DNA from: Lentinula raphanica
Taxonomy: Eukaryota; Basidiomycota; Agaricomycetes; Agaricales; Omphalotaceae
NCBI GenBank assembly: GCA_027919835.1
Contig: JANVFP010000007.1
Span: 930,001-994,000 of the forward strand
DNA length: 64,000 bases
Reading direction: 5' to 3'
The notes below the pieces were generated by a model. It was given only the letters and a program-made list of their open reading frames with translations, was not told the origin of the DNA and did not search any database. Position numbers and translations under genes: made by a program. Of the stretch, positions 33,824 through 44,774 are shown one piece after another; within the stretch, counting starts at the first letter, position 1, and each line of letters starts with the position of its first letter.

Positions 33824-35139
33824 TTTCCAGTATTCGGATCCGTAATCGTAAGTTCCTGATCACCCGATCCAAAAGTCTGAATGACACTCTCAGTTAACAC
33901 ATCGAACGGACGTCCCAACAGTATTTCGAAGGGAGCCTTTTCTTGAACATGTAACTGCAAATACACTGTGACTGGTCCAAATCGAAAGGGCACATTTTGG
34001 GCTAAATCTTTGGTCCGCGCGATCCCGCCATGTACATTTTGCATCTGTATGGTGATTCCGGGATCCCAACCTAGACCTAAGCCTAACGCCACGCTCATAT
34101 CGATTGCAACTATCTGATCCTGAGTCCAGGAGGTTCTCTACTTCGAGATCTTCCCAATCATTCACAACAGGCCACACTGCACGGAGACCATTGCCTATGG
34201 TAGCAACTATGGTCATATCCCGTCGTTCATCATTCTCATCTACATCACTTAAGAATGATTCTACTGGATCTACTTGAACAAACGCTCCTGCTTTCATCCC
34301 ATCCCGATCCTCAGATAATCTTTCAAAAGCCCAAGCTTCGGGTAATGCTAGATCATCCACGGAAATGACTTGTTCGTCTTCGGAATCATCATTTGAAAGT
34401 GTTTCCGTAGCTAGATCTTGTTGATCAGCCAGGTTCAGCAGCATTTTCTTTCGATCTTGCGGAAGTACTCCCTTGTTCCGTATCTTTCGTGCTACGATCT
34501 GCCTGATCTTCCCCGAAAGCTGTAAAGCTTCGGAAGAAGTCAATTCAATCGTCTTTCGCACTATCCGGTCAGCAAGCTCTTCCTCTAGACCAGGCGTGAA
34601 CAGTTCATTCTGCAGCCTGTATTTTGGTGCCTTCGAAGATCCCTTAGATTCAGGTATCTTTTCCGGCTTTGGTTGATTTCGAGGGTGAGGTGTAACTTCT
34701 CTGGGCTGAACATCATCAAATGGTCTTCTTGGATTTTCCGTACGAGGAGGTGACGGATCGCGGAATCGTACTTGCTTCAATTTCCGTTGATCTGCCTGAT
34801 CAGGCTCGCGTTCCAACCTAACGCACTCTCATCCGTTAAATCGTCAATGGTCACTGACTGTATCCTTTCCAAAGCAGCTTCCCTCAGTGATTGAGAAGAA
34901 TCAGGGTCTGATCCAGCAGATCTGTCATGATTAGGCATAGAATTGTCCGGATTGGACTTCGGTTTTTCGGATGTTTTGTTTTTACTAGGGTTATTTTGAT
35001 CTATGGGTATATGCACCCCGTCAAAGCGTTTATTCTTGACGGCAGGTATTGCTTTTGGTGAGTTAGGCTTTGGGGCACCCTCATGAGTTGTTGCCTGTTG
35101 CTGAGACCGTGTCCTTGGCCCAGAGGTCAACTCAATCAT
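33664..35139 (-). pseudogene. Gypsy-2 linker and retropepsin region, frameshifted
   Basis: Three overlapping minus frames (34777-35139, 33890-34816, 33664-34098) together carry one degraded polyprotein section. The first two are charged linker. Retropepsin begins LLDSGSD near 34125, with the catalytic DSG. The frame then changes: the expected continuation (QIVAIDMSVALGLGLGWD) is in the adjacent frame from about 34115, and the flap and core continue with PFEILLGRPFDVL (about 33910-33950). A small indel just after DSGS therefore splits the protease. This indicates decay after insertion. Confidence 0.65.
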
Positions 35140-35147
35140 TGGATTCC

Positions 35148-36718
35148 TCAGTTTCCCGACTCATTTGTGTACACCGTAGCCACACCATTGCTAGATCTCC
35201 CTTGCACCATCTCCGCCAGATTGGCAATGACCATCCAAGCTGGGGATCCGGCTAACTGTTCCAAGTAATCCTCATTGTCCGGGATCATCTCGTTCATCAT
35301 CGTCGAAACTTCGGGCCATCCTTTGGCCTGACTATATTTCATGATCTTTTGGTATCTACTCTCACTTCCGAAGTTGTTCGGTAGCAGAGACCCATCCTTC
35401 AACTTAAGACGCTTTGGATCTTGCGGATCACGCATGATCCAACCTTTCCCTAAGAGTTCCAAGAACATTGGACAACTTTGCATCATATGGTTCGGTTCCC
35501 GACAGAGGAAACACAACATCTCAGACCTTTGACCTTGTGCATTATTCGGATTCGTGTTAATGATTCCGCGGGGAGGCCCACTGTTTCTGGGATTACCACT
35601 ACCAGAAGCGACAGTATGGGGCTGCGCCCGTTGCGCAGGTTGAACATTTCCGGTCTTGATATTAGCCAGCATTTGAGCCAACGTCTCAAGTTCCTCTTTG
35701 TAGGTAGCCTTAAGTGCTCCCAAATCTTTGACCAACACACTGTACTGATCCCTATTTGCAGCTAGTGCTCTTTCCGTTTCCTCGGAAGCTTCTCGTTTCA
35801 CTTCAACGGGCTTAGCTGGAGACCGGAAGAAATGCGAGAGATCCGGTACTTCTTCTTTGATCACCGGAGGACTACTAATCGGAACGTATACACCTCCTCT
35901 TGAATGGGTTTCCGCATTGAAGACCACGCCATCCCAACTTGTTACCGTCCGGTACAACGATTCCAAGGGTGGGTGCCTTGCTACAGCCTCTGCTGCTTCC
36001 TTGTACTCTATGAACAGATATGGATCATCGACCCGACGTTTCTCTACGCGGAAAGCAGGTACCTGCTGTTGAACCTTACGATTCACAGCTTTCCGTAACT
36101 CGTCATCGAATGCTGACAGGAAAAGAGACACCAATTCCGTGTTTCCTATCGCCGGAGGCGGTTTCAACAACTTATTGGCTTCTACCTCCATCAACAAACA
36201 ATATCCGAGCAACCTATCTCCGTCCCGGACACCCAAAGGAGCATAGTTCTGTACGATCTGCAAGAGCGTATTCTTCGAACCCATTGGTCTTCCTAGAGAG
36301 GCCGGGAATCTTTCACACAAGGAACGCAGGAAACCGTCCGCGTCTTCCCTTCCCTCCTGCGCGCCGGGAAGATGCTCGAGAGCCTGCTTGGTCTGAAGGG
36401 TCATCCAAGAAAAGATCTTTTGCATCTTCACCTTCTCGGAGGTAACTTCCGTAGCCTGGAACGTGTTCAAACAGAACCTCACCCACTCGGGGATCATGCT
36501 CGGATTGGCCAAGTCCAGGATCATAGCAGTTTTGTGCGTAAGCGGAAACTTGGTATTGTTATACTCTGCTTGTTCCGCAGGAGTCAGTTCAGGGGACCAA
36601 GCATCCTTATGATGTCGAGTTGATCCTCTGGTCGTTTTTGTTGGGCAGCCGGGTTTGCTGGTGCATTAGCATTCGCTCCCGCGGCTCCCTGATCATTTCC
36701 GTTATGTACTTCGGACAT
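35148..36718 (-). pseudogene. Gypsy-2 Gag
   Basis: An ATG at 36716-36718 (MSEVHNGND) opens the first frame, which closes at 36584. Gag then continues in a second frame from about 36524 to 35148, so at least one shift is present near 36550. The capsid-like part contains PEWVRFCLNTFQATEV and LVSLFLSAFDDELRKAV. One CCHC knuckle is visible, CFLCREPNHMMQSC, near 35500. Additional coding-like text upstream of the ATG (to about 37020) suggests a longer N-terminus in relatives. Confidence 0.7.
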
Positions 36719-38860
36719 ATTGTTGGGTAAAAACAGTCGTATCAAATCAAATGGTTCGGGTTGTAATGTAGGATCTGAACTAGATTGCGGATCTGGTCCA
36801 ACAGTAGCTGCCTTCTGTCTACCGTTTCCTGGCACTACGTTAGATCTCTTCGTTACTGGTTGTTCCGAAGATGGTCTAGGAGCTCTCCCGTTATCTGGAT
36901 TGCTAGTACTCGCTCTTCCGAGGTTTCTCGGATCGTAAACAGGTACAGAGGGTTTCTTTGCTGCGCGCTTTCGCTGATCTGAAGCTTGTATCGCTGGATC
37001 AAAGAAATCTGCTGAGCCCGCGTTCTTCGAAGTCCAAGTAGCTCTTGGAGCTATTTTTAATGATCAAATAAATTCGATCAAAGGCAGTAGTTTTGAGAAA
37101 TCAAGAAGATCTCTCGAGTTCGACCAAAATATAGATTCCACCCCTCGCGGTGGGCTCCAGATAACGAGGTATAAAGTCGGTTCTTAGTATAATGCCTTAT
37201 GACAGGTCACTTAGCACGGACACAGAGTACGACTTCACGGATTCGTCAATCAAATTGTATTTATAGCGAGGTGTGGGGCGTTGTCAGAGATTCCGCACTA
37301 TCTTATATCTCAAGTCGAACGCAGTCTTGTAAGATCTTTTAGATCAGCAATACTGGTCAGCAGAACGAAGTGACACGGATATACCAGTCGTAAGATCTGG
37401 ACTAGGGGGTTTGTTTTGAGTGGCTTCCACTCGGATAAGGGTTTTTAGGCTCGGAAAGCAATGGGGTACCAGACGTTATGGTAGACCAATCGATTCCGCT
37501 CCCGGGTGAAGCAGTACTGATCACTATTCTCAGTAAAACCTCGAAGATCACGCAGATCACCAATCACTACGTGTCAACTTGAACAGAGCCACCAAAACTC
37601 TGCACGTTCACTTGGCACAACCTGAGACCAAGTCCTCTGTATCTCCGGAACGGAGTCTACCTTCAACTAGCAAGTGACAGACACCAAGTCAAACCACTCA
37701 AAAGTCGGGCTTATTGCAATGAAGTAACACACTTAATCTGCAAGGTCCGGTACGGCTTAGAAGCCTTTACTCCCACGTATGGATGAAAAGGATTACCAGT
37801 TCAGAGAGATCTGGGCGCGAAACTTATTTCATTTGTGCAGATACAGGTCTTTAAGTACACTACGAAAAGTCCAATACCCGTATTTGTCCGTGATCTAGTA
37901 GATCTAGCTATTTCTATGGACGGAGTCCAATAATATACACTTAAATAGTAAAATATGACTGAAACGATACAAACACGCAAGGAAATAGTAAGGAAAACAG
38001 AGAAAAAGATGAAACTTGTCCGTATTTCGTCGTACTTTCGCCAGATCTAGAAGACCAAGCAAGTTCCGACCATGGTCTGTGCGGCATCCACATGCTAGGG
38101 TGCCTAACTCGTCAGAGTGGCTCCTGCCTGTGTTGCTCAAGTGTTTCCGACGAATTTGCTTCCGCGGAATAGTAGTGGTCTCCCCAAGTTAAGGAGATGG
38201 ACTCGCAACAGTGGTTGATCTCGCGGATCAGGTTGGTCTGGTCCGTAGCTTTCGAAAGGTATGCATATAGCCTGGTGTTCTGGAGCGGACAACGAATATA
38301 AATGCTTCAGAAGTGTTTTCTGTAGGTTTCCGCGCATTTCCGTGAGTGCTGGTCAAAGCTGTACATAGCATACGCTATATCCCAGTTTAGAACTTGAACA
38401 TATGCGTGTTTCCGCTGCGGGTTTCACCCGTACTGCCACGGAAATACTAGATCATCATGTTTCCAACAGTTTCCGCTACTTTGCGTAGGGTTTCCATGTG
38501 GTAACTCGTCCGGATAGGCTCTCATCGTGTCTGATCTGCTAGATCAAGTGAAATTTCCGTCATCACAGCCAAGTACCAAACTCAGTTGTGCCGATCCGGC
38601 AGATCTTGATACTAAGTCGATATTCCCTTGGTGTGCTCGTACCAGTAGACAGCATTCTTGAAGGATTCCCGACCAAGGGTGCAAGCAATAGCTCTAAGTG
38701 GATATTCATGGCTGATCCTGCCAAAGGATCTGTATCCTAGCTTATACTGATATAAGTTTGACTGCTAGTTCGGGCTCACTACAGTCCTTATTGATACTAT
38801 GCAACGGTCTAAGTTGATCTTTTTGATCATTGCACGCCTGCGCGGAAAAACCGCGCAACA
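36719..38860 (-). repeat. Gypsy-2 5' LTR and leader region
   Basis: No coding frame of note. The outer end at 38860 reads TGTTGCGCGG on the minus strand. The inner LTR border cannot be fixed because no second LTR was found. At least seven GATC-N5-GATC sites lie in this non-coding region (37333, 37546, 37892, 38217, 38533, 38593, 38816). Confidence 0.5.
38844..38859. other. GC-rich hairpin at the Gypsy-2 LTR tip
   Basis: The sequence tgcgcgg-aaaaa-ccgcgca is a perfect 7-bp stem with an A5 loop at about 38840-38858, ending one base from the LTR tip. It could form a hairpin in DNA or RNA. Role unknown. Confidence 0.5.
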
Positions 38861-39564
38861 CCGTAGGGTATAATTTCGAAAGAAGGATAGCCATCATCCC
38901 CCCATTCGGCTTCAGTTAGGGAATAGTCAGCGGGTATCCAGTTGCTGCCCTCCAATCCCTCCATAATTCTACCAAACAAATCGGCTTCTCGTGATTGATC
39001 CAAAAATGGCGATTGATGCTTTGGGACTGAGACTGGTGAATGGTAATAATTAGTACGCTGCTCCTTTCGAATGTTGTCGGTAACAAGCTTCCGTGCTTCT
39101 TCTGTGTCCTGAACTCCTTCTGCTCCACAGTATCGTAGGATATCCAGATGGATTGCGTTATCAACATTGCGATATATACCGTTCTGTAGCTGACCCATTA
39201 GGCGCATATCCTGAATACATGTTCAGTTAGTTCATCTTCATGACCAATGATGAGCCATTCACTAACGTTTGGACTCTTATCATGACCTTTGCCTGAAATG
39301 GGATGAGAGTTCCACATTTCCATAAACTCTTGACAGTCGTCGTTAATGGGGGAAGGAACAGAAGGTGAAGGAGCCATAGATGATGAGGATTATTTCGCTG
39401 GAGACCATGAAGCCGTTCAAGGCGAAGGAAAAATGCCCGCCACGCTCGCGCAAACTGGGAGCCTACTTCGGGCCATGTCCGTTCAATACAAGAACTAAAG
39501 TGTGAGTTACCCCACATCGCACTTGCTTGATTTGGACCTCGACACATAATCATTTCGACTGCAA
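38861..39564 (-). pseudogene. Integrase-like (DDE, rve-type) gene, C-terminal fragment
   Basis: Minus strand. It continues exactly from the fragment at 58911 when Gypsy-1 and one CCAGG are removed. It carries MIMCRGPNQASAMWGNSHF, then the catalytic glutamate in CIERTWPEVG and FARAWRAFFLRLERLHG. A shift in the run of five C/G (about 39355) moves the frame to INDDCQEFMEMWNSHPISGK. An intron ends before DMRLMGQLQNGIYRN. The 3' end is cut by Gypsy-2 at 38860. I recognise this as a gene family abundant in Agaricomycetes (motifs GPN-x-x-WHIDGHHKLI and RIER-x-W-x-EVG), probably domesticated or mobile; its exact biology is not known to me. Confidence 0.72.
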
Positions 39565-39569
39565 CCAGG

Positions 39570-40155
39570 TGTTAGGACCGTGCCACCGACGGAGTCGGAG
39601 CTCCGATCAGAGACACAGAGGATTGTTGAACGTTAGTGTTGTTATTGAGCAACACCCTCGCCACATTACTGTGTTCAACCAAGAGAGCAGAGGAGGACGA
39701 GTACGACGTGTACGAAGTCCGACGGAGGTTCGGAGTCGGCGATAATCAATGATCAAGACGACACTGAGAGCACAGAGGTGAGTGTTAACGTTAACGAGGT
39801 AATCCAAGTTGATATTAAAACTGAGGTATGTAAGTATGTACAGGCTCCTTATATACTGTACGGATAGTCAGTCTAATCTAAAGTACAATAAGATGATACA
39901 CATCTCGGTACTACAGCATCGGAGGTGAGAAAGACAATAAGCTATTGTAAAGTAAATCAATATAAAGGTCAGCTGAGCTGTCAGAGAATAAAACAATAAG
40001 ATCATAATCAAGTTAGTCCAAACCGATACACCGGCGGAATCGGAATGAGGGACAAGATGGATGCTGTTGGAAATGACTTAGAGAGATTCAGGAAATCTCC
40101 AAGTTCAACCTCCGAGTGAAGCTCCGACGGAGCTCTGATTCTGATGGTCGTAACA
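39570..40155 (-). repeat. Gypsy-1 3' LTR
   Basis: 586 bp, bounded by TGTTAGG and GTAACA on the plus strand. It lies next to the polypurine tract and the antisense promoter. It holds two TCCGNCGGA sites (39718, 40123). Confidence 0.93.
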
Positions 40156-40364
40156 GTATCCCCCTCTTAGGCTTGAGCCCTCGAAAGCTGATGACGAAAT
40201 CCAGCACGATCATATGATCCTGTTGATCCAATCACATGACTCTGTTGGTCCGATTCTAGAGCTCTGGAATCGGCCAGCCTGATTAGGAAACGGTTTGATG
40301 GTGGTCTTAGAATTTTGACACGAAAAGACCAGCCCTAAATGATGGTCCGTGCGCCGATCCAAGG

Positions 40365-40372
40365 TATAAAAG
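40365..40372 (+). promoter_or_regulatory. TATA box of the Gypsy-1 antisense gene
   Basis: TATAAAAG lies 40 nt before the ATG at 40412. It is conserved at 18680 in the older related copy together with upstream gtgcgccgatccaag. It points away from the LTR and against gag-pol. Confidence 0.65.
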
Positions 40373-40411
40373 CGGAGCAGGAATAGAGGGGACTTCAACA
40401 AAATTTCTCTC

Positions 40412-41772
40412 ATGTCTCGATTCCGATCCAGCACCAACACCAACACCACCACCACTACCACCACCACCACCGATGGACCTGACTCAGTCAGGCTTCCAGT
40501 TCTTCGGCTTTGGGGTGAAGAAACCGCCGAACAACGACGACGACGTGAGGCGGAGGCGGATGAGGCGGCGCTCGCAGCGATGCGGGAGCGTTTAGAACAG
40601 AACCGACGACGGCGGGAGGAGGAGGAGAAGCAAGAAGCAGAGGAGAGACAGCGGCAAGAGGAAGAGAAATGACAAGCGGAGGAACGCCGAGTGGCGGAGG
40701 AACGCCGAGTGGCGGAGGAACGCCGAGCTGAGGAGGAACGACTCCAACGCGAGGCGGAGGAGCGAGTAGAGGAGGCCCACCGACGGAAAGTTCAGGAAGG
40801 CAAGAAACGTCGAGCGGAGGACAAAGGGGCTGGTAAAGCCAAGAAGAAGACCAAGGTTGGTGGCTCTCATCAGCTACCGCCGCCGGAGCAACTTCGGTTG
40901 CTTCGACTTCAACGATTTTCTGATGCTTCGGCAAGCAGAAAATTCCTTCTTTCCTACATTTGATTACTGACGTTTTCTTGTTAGCACAACACCACAACAA
41001 GATCGACTCCGGCGGAGTCGCCATCGGCGGGTCCATCCCGAGTTCGAAGGTATGTTCCTGAGTTTCCCTTTATTCCTTTCTTGGTAAGTCACTAACTTCT
41101 TTCCTTTTCACTTTCCTAACTCATAGCCAGAATGTTGGCACCGGAGGAGATCCGAGCGACGACGAGTACCCAGGTCCGGACGACGGCGACGACGACGACG
41201 ACAGTTTGGAGGCATCGCCGGCTCCTAGCGGAGGGGACGACGAGTCCGACGAACACCAAGCCTGTGTGAGGTGTCATTGCCTCGAACAAGACGAGTTCTG
41301 CATTCCGCAGACTAGAAAGAATGCCACCGCCTGCCAACCTTGCCACGACAACAAGGTGCAGTGCTCGTGGTCCGGTTCCGTCGGAACGGTTCCAACTCGC
41401 ACCGGTCCAGGACGAAAACCTAAACCCAGGAAGGCGAAAACTCCGATCCGAGGGACCGACAACTCCTTGAGGTTGTCCAACCTCGAGGATGACATCCAGG
41501 GTCTCAAGGAGACCTTCTCCGATCTCGCCAACACTCAGCAGGAGATCCTGGACATGCTGAGGGAAAACCGGGCGGAATCGTCAAGACAGGCCCACAACGC
41601 TGACGTCCGCCTTCGGACTATCGAGGCCACCCTCGATTACTTGTTGGAGTTTTTCCAGGTGGGAGAAGACAACGCGCCGAAGGAAACGGAGTCGGAGCAG
41701 GACAAGGAGAAAAAAAAGAAAATGGAAGTCATTCCAGTGGACTCCTCGGATGAAGAGGAAAGTTCGGACTAG
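40412..41772 (+). CDS. Gypsy-1 antisense gene: coiled-coil and zinc-cluster-like protein (one nonsense codon)
   Basis: Exon 1 from ATG 40412 to about 40925, exon 2 40985-41083, exon 3 41131-41772. The frames of exons 2 and 3 are supported by the second copy at 24.5 kb, which keeps GPSRVKRYVPETPFIPF where this one has GPSRVRRYVPEFPFIPF. The donor of intron 1 reads gcaagc here but gtaagt in the other copy. Domains: a Thr/Asn-rich start; a long E/R/A coiled coil with a repeated AEERR unit; an acidic stretch (DDGDDDDDS); cysteines in a C-x2-C-x8-C-x10-C-x2-C-x6-C array (CVRCHCLEQDEFC, then CQPCHDNKVQC), like a fungal Zn2Cys6 cluster; a second coiled coil (LRLSNLEDDIQGLKETF); and an acidic tail. 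A TGA at 40670-40672 replaces an expected CGA, so this copy is likely dead. DNA binding is inferred. Confidence 0.68.
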
Positions 41773-42098
41773 TAGTAAAAACTTGTATATAAATTTTCTT
41801 GGTTTTTCTTGAAGTCCAAACTTTGTATATACTGAACTTGAATATTGTGAAATGAAGTCCAAATGAAAAAAGAATAATAAAGTAAATATAATAAGTGAAA
41901 ACAACGATAAGTCCGACGGAAATCCGTCGGATTTGACTTAGAAAAATTTAAGAAAAATATAAATGCTCAATTTGCTATCATCGCGTTTATACTCAATCAG
42001 TATAAATACCGAGAGTGTTGAATAAAATACACCGAAGTGTAGTGTTAGTACAACAATGAAAACAGAAGTAAAATCAATGATATCAAATGAACACATAG
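41773..42098. other. Tail-to-tail gap between the antisense gene and pol
   Basis: About 325 bp of AT-rich sequence between the stop of the antisense gene (plus) and the stop of pol (minus, TAG at 42099-42101). It contains two TCCGNCGGA sites 11 bp apart (41912 and 41923) and AATAAA-like text (aataataaag, about 41874). It probably holds the polyadenylation signals of both transcripts. Confidence 0.5.
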
Positions 42099-43912
42099 CT
42101 AAGTCAACGGTCCGGGTTTGTCTGGATATCGGAGGTGGAAAGCCGGAATAAGTTCGTCGGCATGAATGTCGTCTGCAGCAACCCAAGAGAACTCTTCATC
42201 GGTACCTCCATAACCAGACCATCTAACGAAGTACCGGAGGGGACAACGTTTGAACCGACGGTCCAGCTTTGAATCAAGTACTTCAGCAACGAGATACTCG
42301 ACTTCACCTTCAACCTCTATCGGAGGTGGAGGTGTTTGGGTCCGATTCGGAATCGGATTCGGATAGGAGGGTTTGAGTTGTGAGACGTGGAAAACAGGAT
42401 GAATGCGACGAAGATAATCGGGGAGTTGTATCTTGTATGAGAGAGAGCTGATCTTCTCAAGAACCGTGAAAGGTCCAAGATACTTCTCTGCAAACTTCGC
42501 TGTAGGTCGAGTGGATTTGATGTATTTCGCTAGAACGAAGACTTCCGATCCGACGGAGAACTCCGGCGGAGGAATTCATTTTCAATCAGCCTGTTCCTTG
42601 TATTTCTTTTGAGCATTAGTGATTTCATCACGTAGAAAAGTATGAAGCTCATCAAGATTGACAATGAAATCCTTGGCTAAGTCGGAACGAATATCGATCT
42701 CCGGTCGGACTGTGATGTTCGGATGGTAGCCTTTGTTAGCAAAGAACGGAGTAAGACCAGTAGAAGCGTTAGGAGCGTTGTTATAAGCAAATTCCGCAAT
42801 CGGAAGAAGGGATGACCAGTCGTCCTGTTGATAAGAACAATAGATCCGGATGTACTGCTCCAGAGTCTGGTTTACTCATTCGGTTTGACCATCAGCTTCT
42901 GGATGATAACCAGACGTATAGTGCAATTCCATCGACAAAGCTTGACCTAAAGCTCGGAAAAACGCCGAAACGAATTCCGATCCTCGGTCGGAGGTAACAT
43001 GATTCGGAACACCGTGTTTAGAGAAGACATGAATAACGAAAAGTTGCGCCAATTGTTCGGAGGTGATTTTGTCGTCACAGGCAATAAAGATAGCTTGTTT
43101 GGAAGCACGGTCGACTACGACCAAGATAGCGGTGTAGCCGTCGGAGTCAGGAAGTTGTTCGATGAAATCCATTGAGATTGAATCCCAAGGACGAGAAGGC
43201 ACAGGGAGAGGTTTGAGAAGTCCGTAGGGACGATGCCGACGGGGTTTATTCTGACCGCAAATCGTGCAAGACGAAACATAGTCCTTAACGAATTCTCGTA
43301 CCTTTGGCCAAGTATATTGACGACATACAGCTTCGAGAGTCCGATTCTGACCAAAGTGGCCAGACAGAGGATGATCATGAAAGAATCGGAGGATTTGCAA
43401 CCTGAGATCTCCGAAGTTCGGAATGTATACTATTCGACCATCCAGACGCAAGAGACCATCTAAACCCATAGTCCATCGGAGGTTAGAAGGATCATCGACC
43501 AACTTCAATCCTGCCATCGCTTCGCCGTCGGAGGAGTAATGTTCTCGGATTGATTGATGAACTGCTTCAAAGTCCATAACAACCGACGCTCGAAGAACAG
43601 GACCTTCAAGGAAGGTAGCACGAAGTGATGTAGTGAGTTGATCATTAGTGAATATGGGTCTAAAGTTGTGAGGGTTAACTTGCGCGTAGCCGATATCCCC
43701 CTCTTTGGGATAGACGTCCCATCGTCTAGTCATAGTGTCAGGTTTCGCACCGAGTTTTCCAGGACGGAAACGGATAACGAAGTTGAACTGATGAAGGTAT
43801 TCGGACCATCATTCGGACCTGCCGTCGGGTAAGAATCTTCGTAGTGGAGAAGTACTCCAGATTCTTGTGGTCAGTAACGACGTCGATCAGAGTGCCCGAA
43901 CCTTCAAGGTAA
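42099..43912 (-). pseudogene. Gypsy-1 pol, 3' half: RNase H end, integrase, chromodomain
   Basis: It continues from 54454 after removal of P1. RNase H ends with [20 protein letters not shown] (about 43800-43900). A 4-nt insertion (about 43810) shifts the frame before the EYLHQFNF region. Integrase has H2C2 text (LSGHFGQNRTLEAVCRQYTW, CTICGQNKP), then D in SISMDFIEQLP, D in VTSDRGSEF, and E in DGQTE at a D-x35-E distance. TGA follows at 42876-42878 where Arg is expected; two more TGA lie at 42582-42584 and 42576-42578. The frame otherwise runs on to a chromodomain (EVEYLVAEVLDSKLDRRF, YFVRWSGYG, FSWVAADDI). Chromodomains target integration to modified chromatin. Confidence 0.82.
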
Positions 43913-44006
43913 CAGCTGATACTGTAAAGCTTTTGTAAAAAGACCTGATGAGTTATCCAGGAGCTTTTGAAAATAGTTGTGACGACACAGAGGGGGCTCC
44001 GGAAAT

Positions 44007-44774
44007 TAGAGATGCTCACGAGTGGCAAGTGTTGACAAGTACTCGTGAGTTTATTCGTACTCGTGACTCGTGAGTCGAGTGTTTTATTTATACGAGTGTA
44101 CTCGTGGCACGAGTGTATACTCGAGTCACGATCATCAAATTGTATTGACAAGTACTCGTGCAATTTATTCGCGAGTATTCTCCTGTACTCGTGAGTATTT
44201 CTACTATTAACCCTGCACATGACTTTTCTCAGTGGCTATGTGCCTATTATAAATTTTTGTGTTAGAGTCACAGCCACTGCCTATTATAATTAATAGGAGA
44301 AAAGGAGTAATATAGTCTAACATATGTCATATGTAAGAAAATGTGAATGGTGAAGTGGTTAAAGGCGCCGACTCTGGAGTAAGGTCAAGGCCTTCCTTTA
44401 ACTTCCTTCAGAGTTCAAATCCCCCTTCTGGCAACTTTACCTAGCAGTAAATCTGAATATTGTTCTTGCTTCAAAGTATAATAATACATGTTTCGGTACT
44501 GTATATTTATTAAAAGCTATGAAAATTAAGGTAACAAGTATTAAAACACTCGAGTGTATTTTTCAATACTCGAGTCTTTCCTCTATATACTCGAGTAGAT
44601 ACTCGAGTCACGATTTGAATAAATTACCTTGAATATTCGTGGCACTCGCACTCGAGTGTCTGTTACTTAGAAACACTCGAGTATAGACTCGAGTCACAGT
44701 TGCTGATTTTGAGTGACGAATATTCGTGTCACGAGTGGCAAGTACACTCGAGTGTGCACTCGTGAGCACCTCTA
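44007..44774. mobile_element. hAT-type MITE, 768 bp, TSD CCGGAAAT
   Basis: Ends TAGAGATGCTCACGAG and CTCGTGAGCACCTCTA are inverted copies with one mismatch. The 8-bp CCGGAAAT duplication (43999-44006, 44775-44782) is absent as a duplication in P1 copy a, where the site is single. The 8-bp TSD and TA-G type tips indicate the hAT superfamily. Both subterminal regions carry many copies of cactcgagtg/actcgtga-type palindromic units. The only other content is a tRNA-like segment. Confidence 0.88.
44341..44434 (+). other. tRNA-like (SINE-like) segment inside the hAT MITE
   Basis: An A-box-like tggtgaagtgg (44348-44358), followed by ttaaaggcgccgac and, about 50 nt later, a B-box-like agttcaaatcc (44412-44422) and a cttctggca end, resemble a type II tRNA with a long variable arm. 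The acceptor and anticodon stems do not pair cleanly, so no isotype is assigned. I regard it as a decayed tRNA or tRNA-derived segment carried by the MITE. Confidence 0.4.

Larger units (their letters stand above)
24750..38860 (-). mobile_element. Gypsy-2: Ty3/Gypsy LTR retrotransposon, degraded, left end uncertain
   Basis: On the minus strand the order is LTR/leader (38860 to about 36720), gag, protease, reverse transcriptase-RNase H, integrase, then a gene on the opposite strand. The outer right end is TG..CA-type: read on the minus strand it begins TGTTGCGCGGTTTTTCCGCGC at 38860, directly abutting the integrase-like gene at 38861. The left limit is estimated. The whole span except the P1 insertion carries the GATC-N5-GATC motif, which supports treating it as one element. 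The net length without P1 is about 11 kb. Confidence 0.7.

Noticed and set aside
44341..44434. A functional tRNA gene
   Set aside because: Acceptor and anticodon stems do not pair and no anticodon can be placed with confidence.
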